Source: Gammaproteobacteria bacterium (GTDB taxonomy: Bacteria; Pseudomonadota; Gammaproteobacteria; Pseudomonadales; Cellvibrionaceae). Taken from it: a DNA stretch of 56,152 nucleotides. The notes beneath the pieces were generated by a model. It did no database searches. It was not told the DNA's origin and saw only the letters and a program-made list of their open reading frames with translations. The DNA lies in assembly GCA_021151625.1 (NCBI GenBank), contig JAGKWY010000022.1, forward strand, positions 1-56,152, in the 5' to 3' direction. How positions within the stretch are numbered: the first letter of the stretch is position 1; each line of letters begins with the position of its first letter. This document shows positions 1 through 8,889 of the stretch, in pieces. Made by a program: the position numbers and the translations under genes.

Positions 1-83
1 CGGTTGTTTGGCTTTACCTGCTGTTGCAATGCGGGTGAGGTTTATATCAATCGCTCGAATAACAATAGAGAGGCAAAAATCAC

Positions 84-2672
84 ATGTTAATTATCAACCC
101 TATGCGGGCGTTGCAGCGTCTGCTAATGGTGGGCGCGGCTTTGGCCTGTACCTTGCCATTTACAACAACTGCTTTGGCACAAACCAATCTCGCGTTAAAC
201 AAACCAGTATTTGCCAGCAGTGAACTGCGCGCCGCCAAAGATGCGGTGGATGGATCGAGTTACAGCCGTTGGGAGTCTAGCCACGGTATTAGCCCCAGTT
301 GGATTACTGTGGATCTCGGTACAGCATCCACCCTGACGCAGGTGGTAGTGGATTGGGAGGCCGCTAACCCGGAAAGCTATCAGGTGCAGGGGTCCAACAA
401 TAATGCTAACTGGACCAACCTGGCGCAAAAAACCGGCGGCACTTTTGGCAATCGTACCGATACTTTTGCGGTGAGCGGCAGCTATCGCTATCTGCGCATT
501 AATGCCACGGCACCGGCACCGGGCAATGCCTGGGGCTACTCGATATTTGAGTTAAAAGTCTTTGGCAGTGCGGGTAACTCCAGCAGCAACTCTTCATCGT
601 CGCGCTCATCCGCGTTGAGCTCATCTTCATCGAGCCGTGCAGCACCTGTGGGCTATGTGCCGTTATTTCCAGAAGGAACGCAGGTTACCGAGCAAATCCA
701 GTATCGCGAACCGGATGGAACCCTCGTGACCTTGATCGGTATGCGTTCCACCGAGCGCCATGCGCGTGAGCGCGGTGAGGCCTGGATGTCGCCCAACGAA
801 GCCGATGGTCGCTATTTCACCTATCCACCGTTTTATTTCCAGAACCGCTCCTTCGGCTTGAAAGTGCGCGATACCATCCCGGCGGGCGGCAAAAACATTC
901 GCATCACTATGTTGATCAACGAAGGCACTTTCTTCGGCACTACCTTCAGTTTGTTCCGCAACTCCAGCGATCCAACGGTAACTGAATTTGGTTGGGCGTT
1001 GAACTACGGTTTCAACAATTTGAAGGAGGGTAACTTGCCGCGCTGTTTCGATGGTGGCAATGAAGACTGTTATATGGATGTGGATTCCTACTGGAACACC
1101 GGCCCCAATCCGCATCGCCCGCTGGTGATGGGTGACCGCATTGAGTTGGCTCCGGCGCCGCGCCTGGTGGAGATGAGCGAGTCGGATAACCGCGCGCGCG
1201 TCGATGGCGGCGGCTCGCGTTACTACTCCTTCGAGCAGCTTTATGTAGTGGGCGAGGGCGTGCGTCCCTGGTATGGCGTAGCGCCAAATCTGGATTCAGT
1301 GCCTGTGCCCAATGATGCGCTGCTCGGTGGTGAGACGAGCGTGTCCTACAACTATTCCGAAGAGCCTTACCGTGTGTTCCAGCAAATGGCGAACAATATC
1401 GGCATTGCTAATACCGATCGTTTCCTCAAGGGGCGCCGCTTGTTCCATACCTCCTTTGTGACCGGTCAGCACTCGGAATTCCCCACGCAAAATCCAATCT
1501 TCACAGCGCACCAGAATCAGTTGGGCAGTAACTTTAACGATGAGCGCTGTATCGCCTGCCACCAGTTAAATGGTCGCAGCAAACCGGCGGTCGCGGGTGC
1601 GGCACTGGATACACTTTCGGTATTAACCGGTGCGCCGGGCAATCTGCCCGATCCAACCTACGGCTTTAACGTCCTGCAAAAAGGTGCGGTAAATAACGCG
1701 GTGAAATTGCAGCGCTACGATGTGACGCCGCGCTTCCTCAATGACGGCACTCGCGTGGATATGCACAAACCTGTGTATGAATTTACCGGCGTGGTTCCGC
1801 AACTTTATTCCGTGCGTCAGGCACCGCAAGTGATAGGCGTGGGTTTGCTCGAAGCGATTGATGAAGCAACGATTCTTGCCAATGTGGATGCGAACGATGT
1901 GAATGGCGATGGTGTACGTGGTAAAGCCAATCTGGTGAAAAACCCGGAAACTGGCGCAACTCAGGTGGGTCGCTTTGGTTGGAAGGCAGCGAAAGTCAGT
2001 GTGCGCCATCAAGCTGCCGAAGCCTTTGTGCAGGATATGGGGGTGACCTCGCCGGTCTATCCGCTGCGCTCCTGCCAGAAGACCGATACCAATTGCCATC
2101 AAACTGGTGTGACAACCCATATCTCCGAGCTGGAACTGACGCGTCTGACCAACTACCTGCAATTGCTCGGCGTGCCGGCGCAGCGCAGTTATCGCAGTGG
2201 CTACCCGAATGGTATGCGCGTCTCTGTGGAACACGATGTAAACCAGGGCCAGATCGCCCAGGGTAAAACGGTATTTGAAAATGCCAGTTGTGCGGCTTGC
2301 CATAAGTCGTCCATGCAAACCGGCAATACCCATCCCTTTGCCGAACTGCGCAACCAAACCATTCGCCCTTACACCGATTTGCTGCTGCACGATATGGGCC
2401 CGGATTTGGCGGACTCCTTACCGCAAGATGGCGCTGCAGCAGCCATGTGGCGCACCGCGCCGCTCTGGGGCTTGGGTAGCCTGAAGTATGTGCAAAGCGG
2501 CACCTCAGCCGGCAGCGAAGCAAGTGTTCGCTACCTGCACGATGGGCGCGCCCACTCATTGGAAGAGGCGATCCTTTGGCACGGCGGCGAAGCCACTAAC
2601 AGCCGCGTGAAGTATGAAACGCTGTCGACTGTGGATCGCAATGCGTTAAAAACATTCCTCAATTCCCTGTAA
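84..2672 (+). CDS. Secreted discoidin-domain di-haem oxidoreductase (COG3488/DHOR-like)
   Basis: An 862-residue secreted protein. Residues 1-32 form a signal peptide ending in ALA-Q. Residues 35-160 look like an F5/8 type C (discoidin, CBM32-like) carbohydrate-binding domain, with NLALNKPVFASSE and a terminal YSIFELKVFG. A poly-Ser linker follows at about 163-188. The rest resembles the COG3488 di-haem thiol oxidoreductase family, with two c-type haem motifs: CIACH near residue 489 and CAACH near 736. It probably works in the periplasm or outside the cell as an electron-transfer enzyme tethered to polysaccharide. The substrate cannot be read from sequence. The module order is seen; the family name comes from recall of the haem-motif layout and the RYLHDGRAHSLEEAILWHGGEA C-terminal region (split here: RYLHDGRAHSL, EEAILWHGGEA). 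A terminator follows at 2717. Confidence 0.85.
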   Translation: MLIINPMRALQRLLMVGAALACTLPFTTTALAQTNLALNKPVFASSELRAAKDAVDGSSYSRWESSHGISPSWITVDLGTASTLTQVVVDWEAANPESYQVQGSNNNANWTNLAQKTGGTFGNRTDTFAVSGSYRYLRINATAPAPGNAWGYSIFELKVFGSAGNSSSNSSSSRSSALSSSSSSRAAPVGYVPLFPEGTQVTEQIQYREPDGTLVTLIGMRSTERHARERGEAWMSPNEADGRYFTYPPFYFQNRSFGLKVRDTIPAGGKNIRITMLINEGTFFGTTFSLFRNSSDPTVTEFGWALNYGFNNLKEGNLPRCFDGGNEDCYMDVDSYWNTGPNPHRPLVMGDRIELAPAPRLVEMSESDNRARVDGGGSRYYSFEQLYVVGEGVRPWYGVAPNLDSVPVPNDALLGGETSVSYNYSEEPYRVFQQMANNIGIANTDRFLKGRRLFHTSFVTGQHSEFPTQNPIFTAHQNQLGSNFNDERCIACHQLNGRSKPAVAGAALDTLSVLTGAPGNLPDPTYGFNVLQKGAVNNAVKLQRYDVTPRFLNDGTRVDMHKPVYEFTGVVPQLYSVRQAPQVIGVGLLEAIDEATILANVDANDVNGDGVRGKANLVKNPETGATQVGRFGWKAAKVSVRHQAAEAFVQDMGVTSPVYPLRSCQKTDTNCHQTGVTTHISELELTRLTNYLQLLGVPAQRSYRSGYPNGMRVSVEHDVNQGQIAQGKTVFENASCAACHKSSMQTGNTHPFAELRNQTIRPYTDLLLHDMGPDLADSLPQDGAAAAMWRTAPLWGLGSLKYVQSGTSAGSEASVRYLHDGRAHSLEEAILWHGGEATNSRVKYETLSTVDRNALKTFLNSL

Positions 2673-2716
2673 CTCCTGGCAACACTGATTTTCTAAATAG
2701 TTCGTCTCCCCTCTTT

Positions 2717-2739
2717 AGCCCGCGTTAGCGGGCTTTTTT
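2717..2739 (+). terminator. Rho-independent terminator after the di-haem oxidoreductase gene
   Basis: A 7-bp stem, AGCCCGC/GCGGGCT, with a GTTA loop is followed by a T run. It ends the first gene 45 bases past its stop codon. Confidence 0.85.
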
Positions 2740-2801
2740 GTTTGTCGTAAATCAGCGACAATCCGCGCCCTCAAAAAAACGAAACCTATTTTGGAGTCAA
2801 C

Positions 2802-3299
2802 ATGCAAATCTCTGCCGACAAAGTTGTCAGCTTCCACTACCGCCTGAGCGAAACCGGCGGTGCACAACTGGAATCCTCCTACGAGGCTGAACCAAACCTC
2901 TACCTGCACGGCCACAACAACCTGCTTCCTGCATTGGAAGCTGCGCTGAATGGTAAAGCCAAGGGCGATAAAGTGACCGTGAGCATCACCCCGGAGCAGG
3001 GTTATGGCGAGCGCAAAGAAGGCGCCATCCAGCGCGTGCCTATTAAACACCTGATTGACCATGAAAAAATTAAAAACAAATTAAAGCCAGGCATGAAAGT
3101 AGTAGTGAATACCCAGCAAGGCGGTTGGGAAGCAATCGTCGTAAAAGCCGGCAAGTTCAACGTGGATATCGACAGCAACCATCCATTGGCGGGTAAAAAC
3201 CTGGACTTCGAACTCGAAGTGGTGGATGTGCGCGATGCCAGCGAAGAAGAAGTTGCCCACGGCCATGCGCATGGCGTTGGTGGTCATCACCACGATTAA
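2802..3299 (+). CDS. slyD: FKBP-type peptidyl-prolyl cis-trans isomerase SlyD
   Basis: A 165-residue SlyD-family prolyl isomerase and chaperone of the cytoplasm. The N-terminal FKBP half begins ADKVVSFHYRLSETGG and contains the PALEAALNGKAKGDKV segment, followed by the insert-in-flap chaperone region. The tail HGHAHGVGGHHHD is a His-rich metal-binding end, as in SlyD proteins that deliver nickel. It is shorter than the E. coli tail and lacks its cysteines, so metal binding is likely but nickel specificity is inference. A GGAG ribosome site precedes the ATG. The gene is monocistronic, between terminators at 2717 and 3322. Confidence 0.93.
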   Translation: MQISADKVVSFHYRLSETGGAQLESSYEAEPNLYLHGHNNLLPALEAALNGKAKGDKVTVSITPEQGYGERKEGAIQRVPIKHLIDHEKIKNKLKPGMKVVVNTQQGGWEAIVVKAGKFNVDIDSNHPLAGKNLDFELEVVDVRDASEEEVAHGHAHGVGGHHHD

Positions 3300-3321
3300 T
3301 TTGTGCCAGGCAGCCACCGCA

Positions 3322-3349
3322 AAAGCCCGCAAACACGCGGGCTTTTTTT
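3322..3349 (+). terminator. Rho-independent terminator of slyD
   Basis: A 9-bp stem, AAAGCCCGC/GCGGGCTTT, with loop AAACAC runs into a T tract. Confidence 0.85.
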
Positions 3350-3496
3350 ATGGTTGTTTTGGCGGCTCAAGCATTTTCTGTAGGGAAGTGTAAAAAATAA
3401 GTCAACGTTGTCATAAGTGCTTGCCGCCCTGGCTTTGGCTCCGCTATTGTCATCCGGTTGTTATAACTCTTATAAATTTTTAATCGGGCAGACATC

Positions 3497-4717
3497 ATGA
3501 ATTCACCATCTCCGGTTGCCAGTGCAACCTTATCCAATCGCGTTTTATCTATCGATGTTTTTCGCGGCATCACCATTTTTATTATGGTGTTCGTGAACGA
3601 GCTGGCGGGCGTTGCCAATATCCCCCAGTGGATGAAGCACCTTCCCGCCAATGTGGACGGTATGACTTTTGTCGATCTGGTTTTCCCGGCATTTTTATTT
3701 ATCGTGGGCATGTCGATTCCTTTCGCCATTCAAGCGCGCGCGAATAAAGGCGATTCCGCGCTGGAGATTTTTAAACACATTGCACTGCGCAGTTTAGGGC
3801 TGATGGTAATCGGTGTGTTTATGGTGAATACCGAATCGGGTTTTGATACGGCGTCCATGGCCATCTCCATGCCGCTCTGGACGCTGTTGATGTTTATCTA
3901 CGTATTGCTTATCTGGTCGAATTATCCCAAGCGTATTTCGCCCACAATTGCATTGGGCGCAAAGCTGATTGGTGTTGCCGGCTTGGTAATGCTCTGGTGG
4001 TTATACAAAGGGCCGGAAAACACCGGTATGACCACTCAATGGTGGGGAATCCTCGGCTTAATTGGCTGGGCCTATTTAATTGCCGGCAGTTTATTTTTGG
4101 TGTGCCGCGCTATTGCATCTGCGTCTAAACAAGTCGTTGCGCTTGCGGTAATTGCTCTGGTGTTGCTCGGCGTGTTTCTCGCGCTAGATAAGCTGGAAGC
4201 TGCTGGTGTAGCAGTACCTGGTTTGTTAAGCGATCTCAATAGTAACAATACTCATGCGGCGATTGTATTAGCCGGCGTGATTCTGTCGCAGTTATTTTAT
4301 TTGCCACAATTTGCTGTGCAAAAAGCCAAATACTATTGGCTGTTTACCGCCGTGGTAGGTTTACTGGCATTGGCGAGCTGGCAGGTTTCGCCCATCTCCA
4401 AAATTTGGGCTACACCAACATGGGCACTATTCAGTGTGTTTTTTTGCTGCGCCATTTTTGGTGCAGTCTATTGGCTGGTAGACGTAAAACAACAACGCGC
4501 CTGGACCAAATTCTTTGAACCATCTGCAACAAATCCACTACTGGTTTATATATTGCCCTACATCCTGTTAGCGATTAGTGGCATCGTGGGTTTTTATCTG
4601 CGCCCCGAATTTTGCAGCAGCGGTTTGGCGGGAATTATCTGGAGCTTGTTTTTCTCCTGCATCATTATGCTGATTGGTGCCGGGCTTACGCGCATGGGTC
4701 TGCGTGTGAAACTGTAA
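3497..4717 (+). CDS. Polytopic membrane protein, DUF5009/heparan-alpha-glucosaminide acetyltransferase-like (COG4299)
   Basis: A 406-residue protein with about ten hydrophobic segments. The start matches the COG4299 family: RVLSIDVFRGITIFIMVFVN, then a FVDLVFPAFLFIVGMSIPFA segment. Relatives include the human lysosomal HGSNAT, which moves acetyl groups across a membrane to glucosamine. Bacterial members are mostly uncharacterised and often sit with glycan-use genes, so a sugar acetyltransferase role in the inner membrane is plausible but not shown. It stands alone between slyD and a convergent LysR gene. The ATG at 3497 has only a weak ribosome site, but the family N-terminus begins just after it. 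Confidence 0.8.
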   Translation: MNSPSPVASATLSNRVLSIDVFRGITIFIMVFVNELAGVANIPQWMKHLPANVDGMTFVDLVFPAFLFIVGMSIPFAIQARANKGDSALEIFKHIALRSLGLMVIGVFMVNTESGFDTASMAISMPLWTLLMFIYVLLIWSNYPKRISPTIALGAKLIGVAGLVMLWWLYKGPENTGMTTQWWGILGLIGWAYLIAGSLFLVCRAIASASKQVVALAVIALVLLGVFLALDKLEAAGVAVPGLLSDLNSNNTHAAIVLAGVILSQLFYLPQFAVQKAKYYWLFTAVVGLLALASWQVSPISKIWATPTWALFSVFFCCAIFGAVYWLVDVKQQRAWTKFFEPSATNPLLVYILPYILLAISGIVGFYLRPEFCSSGLAGIIWSLFFSCIIMLIGAGLTRMGLRVKL

Positions 4718-4753
4718 AAACCGTGAGCCGCAGAGCAATTTGCTGTGCGGCTT

Positions 4754-5698
4754 CTATCTACTAATATTGCTGTGTTCACCTGTCTCCACCGCAGCAAATG
4801 CGGCAACCAGCGCATCAATAACTGCCCGCACCCGTTTGGGAATTGCTCGCCCGCCCTGATAAACCACCTGGATATTATTGTGCGAACCGGCGTAGTCGCT
4901 GAGTAATTCTGTCAGTCTGCCCGCAGCTAAATCTTCGATCACATCCCAATAGGATTTCAGCGCAATACCGTGCCCTTCAATACACCATTGCCGCACCAGG
5001 CTGCCATCGTTGGCGATGCGATTGCCTTTCACTGTTACCGCGAGTCGTTTACCGTCGCTATTAAAAATCCATTCGCGATCCACGCCCGCGCCAAACCGCA
5101 TCAACAAACAATTGTGCGCGTGTAAATCCTGCGGTTTTAGTGGCGTTCCATGTTTTTGTAAATACGCGGGCGATGCACACACAATGCGACGATTCACTCC
5201 CAACAATACCGCGTTGAGCGACGAATCTTTTAAATCACCAAAGCGCACTGCTAAATCAATGCCCTGTGCGGCGAGGTCGATATAACCATCGCTCAGGATC
5301 AATTCGATGCTGATGTTCGGGTGCGTTGCAATAAATGTGTCCAGTGCCTTGGAAATTGTGTTGCGCCCTAAATCTAGCGGCGCGCTCATGCGGATCAATC
5401 CGGACAACTGCGTTGCCCCCAGCTTTATCCGTGCCTCAATATCTTTGGTGTCATTGATCAGTTGCCGTGCGGAATCGAGCAATATCCGCCCTTCATCGGT
5501 CAGGCTGAGGGCGCGAGTTGTGCGATTGACCAGGCGTGTGCCGTAATGCGCTTCCAGTGCCGATAATCGTTCAGTCACCATCGCTGGCGATAGCCCTAAA
5601 TCTCGCCCGGCGGCAGCCAGACCGCCGCGCTCAGTGATACGTACAAAAAGATCGAGATTATCAATCAGGTTCATTGTTTGGAAAATCCGAAAAGTCAT
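4754..5698 (-). CDS. LysR-family transcriptional regulator (electrophile-detox cluster)
   Basis: A 314-residue LysR-type regulator. The N-terminal winged helix reads NLDLFVRITERGGLAAAGRD with LSPAMVTERLSALEAHYG and NRTTRALSLTDEG. The rest is the substrate-binding domain that senses an inducer. It is divergent from the quinone oxidoreductase gene, with only about 75 bases between them, so it probably controls that gene and the Old Yellow Enzyme gene behind it. A second in-frame ATG at 5674 (MNLIDNLDLF) matches the usual LysR start better. Neither start has a clear ribosome site. Confidence 0.88.
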   Translation of the reverse strand: MTFRIFQTMNLIDNLDLFVRITERGGLAAAGRDLGLSPAMVTERLSALEAHYGTRLVNRTTRALSLTDEGRILLDSARQLINDTKDIEARIKLGATQLSGLIRMSAPLDLGRNTISKALDTFIATHPNISIELILSDGYIDLAAQGIDLAVRFGDLKDSSLNAVLLGVNRRIVCASPAYLQKHGTPLKPQDLHAHNCLLMRFGAGVDREWIFNSDGKRLAVTVKGNRIANDGSLVRQWCIEGHGIALKSYWDVIEDLAAGRLTELLSDYAGSHNNIQVVYQGGRAIPKRVRAVIDALVAAFAAVETGEHSNISR

Positions 5699-5727
5699 TA
5701 TGATTTTTACAGTCTAGTGCAGCTTAT

Positions 5728-5741
5728 TGTAAATAATTACA
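5728..5741. promoter_or_regulatory. Candidate LysR operator in the divergent promoter region
   Basis: The inverted repeat TGTAA-N4-TTACA lies between the LysR gene and the quinone oxidoreductase gene. Size and place fit a LysR-type binding site. The match is short and could be chance. Confidence 0.4.
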
Positions 5742-5775
5742 CTTTTTCCATCAGTCATCATTGCAGGAGAAACCT

Positions 5776-6789
5776 ATGAAAACTGTCGCCTTTACCCGTT
5801 ACCTTCCTATAAATGAGTCGGAGTCCTTTGTTGATGTGGACTTGCCCGTACCTGTTCCCAGCGGGCGCGACCTGTTAGTTGCTGTGCATGCTGTTGCAGT
5901 GAATCCGGTGGATACCAAAGTTCGCGCCCCTAAAGATAAGGTTGAAACAACGCCGCGCGTTATCGGTTGGGATGCAAGTGGTGTAGTGCAAGCGGTTGGT
6001 CCGGATGTCACCCTGTTCAAGGTCGGCGATCCGGTTTACTACGCCGGTGATCTCACCCGTTCAGGTTCTTACGCGCAATTCCAATTGGTGGATGAACGCA
6101 TCGTCGGCCATAAACCCGCGAGCCTGTCCCATGCAGAAGCGGCAGCTCTACCGCTGACAACGATTACCGCTTACGAATCCTTTTTTGATCGGCTGGGGAT
6201 TGATCGCGACGGCGCAAATGCAGGCGAGACAATTTTAATTATCGGTGCCAGCGGTGGCGTTGGTTCTATCGGTATCCAGCTGGCAAAACGCGCCGGGCTG
6301 AAAGTAATTGCCACTGCATCGCGTTTGGAAACGATTGCCTGGGTGAAAGAATTGGGTGCAGATTATGTGGTGAATCACCGCGAACCTTTGGTCGAACAGG
6401 TGCGAGAATTAGGTTTCAAGTATGTTGATCACATCGCGATTTTTAATGATATGCGTCACTGGGATGCTTCGGTGGAATTGATTCGCCCGCAAGGCGGAAT
6501 CGTGAGTATCGACGATACCCACTTGCCCATGCCGATGGCGGGAATGAAAACCAAAGCAGCCAGTTTGCACTGGGAGTTTATGTTTGCCCGCGCCATGTTC
6601 CAAACTCCGGACATGATTGAACAGCATCGTCTATTGACCTATGTTGCAGGCGAGATAGATGCAGGGCGCATTAAAACCACCATTTCCGAAGTGTTGCGTC
6701 CCATTAATGCTGAAAATATGCGTTTGGCTCACGCGTTGGTAGAGAGTGGGAAAATGCGCGGTAAAGTAGTGTTGGATGGTTTTGTTTAA
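5776..6789 (+). CDS. Zinc-type alcohol dehydrogenase-like / NADPH:quinone oxidoreductase family protein
   Basis: A 337-residue medium-chain dehydrogenase/reductase of the quinone-oxidoreductase branch. The start MKTVAFTRYLP is the family N-terminus. A GROES-like domain is followed by a Rossmann fold with ILIIGASGGVGSIGIQLAKR (nucleotide binding). Relatives reduce quinones or alpha,beta-unsaturated carbonyls with NADPH. The ATG at 5776 is chosen over an upstream TTG because GGAG sits 7 bases before it. It probably forms an operon with the Old Yellow Enzyme gene 38 bases downstream, under the divergent LysR. Confidence 0.88.
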   Translation: MKTVAFTRYLPINESESFVDVDLPVPVPSGRDLLVAVHAVAVNPVDTKVRAPKDKVETTPRVIGWDASGVVQAVGPDVTLFKVGDPVYYAGDLTRSGSYAQFQLVDERIVGHKPASLSHAEAAALPLTTITAYESFFDRLGIDRDGANAGETILIIGASGGVGSIGIQLAKRAGLKVIATASRLETIAWVKELGADYVVNHREPLVEQVRELGFKYVDHIAIFNDMRHWDASVELIRPQGGIVSIDDTHLPMPMAGMKTKAASLHWEFMFARAMFQTPDMIEQHRLLTYVAGEIDAGRIKTTISEVLRPINAENMRLAHALVESGKMRGKVVLDGFV

Positions 6790-6827
6790 TCTCATCATGG
6801 TTTAAAAAATAATCAGGAGATAGTGTC

Positions 6828-7940
6828 ATGGCGTTAACTAAAATGTATTCATCTTACGACCTTGGTGGTATTGAATTAAAAAACCGTTTTTTAATGGCGC
6901 CCATGACGCGTTCGCGCGCTTCACAACCGGGCGATGTACCTAATGCGTTGATGGCAGAATATTATGCTCAACGCGCGAGTGCCGGCATTATTATTTCCGA
7001 GGCGACACAAGTGTCGCTGCAGGGAATGGGGTATGCCAGAACACCAGGCATTTATAGCAGTGAGCAAATTGCTGGTTGGAAATTGACAACCGATGCCGTA
7101 CACAAAGCAGGCGGTAAAATATTTTTGCAACTCTGGCATGTGGGGCGTGTTAGCAGTGCCAAAGTGAATGGTTTACAGCCGATCGCGCCCTCCGCATTAA
7201 AAGCGCAAAAAACCAGCGTGTATATTTTTGATGGTGCCCCTAATGGCGATGCGACTTTTGTACCCGTGGATGAACCAAGAGCAATGACTCAGGATGAGAT
7301 TGATAATGTCATCGCCGAGTTTGTCCAAGGTGCGAAAAATGCAATGTCAGCCGGATTTGACGGGGTTGAAATCCACGGCGCGAATGGTTATTTGATCGAT
7401 CAGTTTTTGCGAAGCAATAGCAATCATCGCACAGATCAATACGGCGGCAGCCAGCAAAACAGGATTCGTTTGCTGCTGGAAATTACGCAGGCTGTAGCTG
7501 ATGCTATTGGGCGTGATAAAACCGGTGTGCGTCTTTCACCGTTTATCAGTTTTAAAGACATGAATGATCCTGAAATTTTGCAAACCATTATGTTGGCCGC
7601 CGCTGAATTGAATAAGTTATCGATTAACTATATTCACTTGTGCGAAGCAGACTGGGACGATGCGCCACAAATTCCGTCTGACTTTCGTCGTCAGTTAAGA
7701 TCTACATTCAAGAACACCATAATCGCAACCGGCAATAAAACACCGGAAGAGGGCGAGCAGTTATTGCAAGAAAATCTGGTTGACTTGATTGGCTTCGGCA
7801 GAAATTTTTTAACCAATCCGGACTACCCCATCAAAGTAAAAGCAAGGGCGGACATGAATCAGATTTCGGATAGCCATACCTTGTTTGGTGGTGGTGATGC
7901 CAGGGGGTACACAGATTATCCGTTTATGCGAGTGGAATAA
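6828..7940 (+). CDS. Alkene reductase, Old Yellow Enzyme family (NemA-like)
   Basis: A 370-residue FMN-dependent ene-reductase. It has the family start LGGIELKNRFLMAPMTRSRA, the catalytic His/Asn pair in EIHGANGYLIDQFL, and SNHRTDQYGGS, then the FMN-phosphate region LIGFGRNFLTNPDYP. These enzymes use NAD(P)H to reduce C=C bonds of enones, maleimides and nitro compounds, so they remove electrophiles. An AGGAG ribosome site precedes the ATG. It follows the quinone oxidoreductase gene and probably shares its transcript. It converges on the aldo/keto reductase gene across a strong hairpin. Confidence 0.93.
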   Translation: MALTKMYSSYDLGGIELKNRFLMAPMTRSRASQPGDVPNALMAEYYAQRASAGIIISEATQVSLQGMGYARTPGIYSSEQIAGWKLTTDAVHKAGGKIFLQLWHVGRVSSAKVNGLQPIAPSALKAQKTSVYIFDGAPNGDATFVPVDEPRAMTQDEIDNVIAEFVQGAKNAMSAGFDGVEIHGANGYLIDQFLRSNSNHRTDQYGGSQQNRIRLLLEITQAVADAIGRDKTGVRLSPFISFKDMNDPEILQTIMLAAAELNKLSINYIHLCEADWDDAPQIPSDFRRQLRSTFKNTIIATGNKTPEEGEQLLQENLVDLIGFGRNFLTNPDYPIKVKARADMNQISDSHTLFGGGDARGYTDYPFMRVE

Positions 7941-7977
7941 GGTGCAGCTGTGTTTATCCAATGTATGACGGTGTATT

Positions 7978-8018
7978 CACAAGAGCTTTCCTGATTATGT
8001 TAGCGGAAAGCTCTTGTG
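7978..8018. terminator. Hairpin between convergent genes, likely terminator
   Basis: A perfect 14-bp stem (CACAAGAGCTTTCC at 7978-7991 and its complement at 8005-8018) with a 13-base loop lies between the ene-reductase and aldo/keto reductase stop codons. A strong T run is missing on either side, so its strength is uncertain. Confidence 0.6.
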
Positions 8019-8044
8019 TCGTTAAGCTAGTGGTTTTTCGTAAA

Positions 8045-8860
8045 TCAATCCCACTCAGGTGCAAAACCCGGATTTGCAATTCTCTCTCCGCTTTCCAATC
8101 CTGCAATCGCGTTCATGTCGTCATCGCTTAATGTGGTGTTTGTAGCGAGCAAATTACTCTGTAAATTTTCACGTTTGGTGGATGATGGAATTACTGCAAA
8201 ACCTTGTTGACGCGACCATGCCAACGCGACTTGCGCCGCTGTTGCATTATGTGCAGCAGCAATTTTCTGGATCACCGGCTCCTGCATCACTTTGCCGTAA
8301 GCAAGTGGCATATACGCCGTAATGTGGATTCCTTGCTGCTGTAAAAAAGCAACCAGTTTGCGGTTTTGCAGGAACGGATGAATTTCAATTTGGTTGGTCG
8401 CAATATGTTCCGCACCAATCGCTGCTATCGCCTCTTGTGTGTGTTTGATAGTGAAGTTGGATATTCCGATCAGCTCTGTTAACCCTTGTTTTTTCGCTTC
8501 CAGCAATTGCTCCAGATAAACCGCAACCGGAATTTCATCCTTGGGGGACGGCCAGTGGATCAGCGTCAAATTTACTTTTTCCAGCTGCAATTTGTGTAAG
8601 CTTTCTTTCAGACTTGGAATTAATTTTCCGTCAGCAAAATTTTCCGTCCAGATTTTGGTGGTGACGAATAATTCTTTCGGGGAAACTTTACTCGCCGCAA
8701 TGGCGCGGCCAACATCGGCTTCATTTTGATAAATTTGCGCGGTATCGATATGGCGATAACCCAGTTCGATACCATTAAATACCGCATCAAATGCTTGCTG
8801 CTCTTTCAAGCGAAATGTTCCCAATCCCAATGCGGGAATGTTTGTCGTTGAGTTGTTCAT
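8045..8860 (-). CDS. Aldo/keto reductase (2,5-diketo-D-gluconate reductase DkgB-like)
   Basis: A 271-residue NADPH-dependent aldo/keto reductase with the full catalytic set: Asp and Tyr in HIDTAQIYQNE, Lys in TTKIW, and His in LIHWPSP. The C-terminal IPSSTKRENLQSNL is the 2'-phosphate NADPH site. Length and sequence fit the DkgB/YafB group, which reduces methylglyoxal and other aldehydes. The MFS exporter gene lies 29 bases upstream on the same strand, so the two are probably one transcript from the promoter next to the second LysR gene. Confidence 0.9.
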   Translation of the reverse strand: MNNSTTNIPALGLGTFRLKEQQAFDAVFNGIELGYRHIDTAQIYQNEADVGRAIAASKVSPKELFVTTKIWTENFADGKLIPSLKESLHKLQLEKVNLTLIHWPSPKDEIPVAVYLEQLLEAKKQGLTELIGISNFTIKHTQEAIAAIGAEHIATNQIEIHPFLQNRKLVAFLQQQGIHITAYMPLAYGKVMQEPVIQKIAAAHNATAAQVALAWSRQQGFAVIPSSTKRENLQSNLLATNTTLSDDDMNAIAGLESGERIANPGFAPEWD

Positions 8861-8889
8861 CAGTAATCTCCAGAAAAAGTAAATTCACA

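Noticed and set aside
1623..2390. A 255-codon minus-strand open frame inside the di-haem oxidoreductase gene.
   Set aside because: It is the shadow of a real coding frame with haem motifs; its own translation shows no domain.
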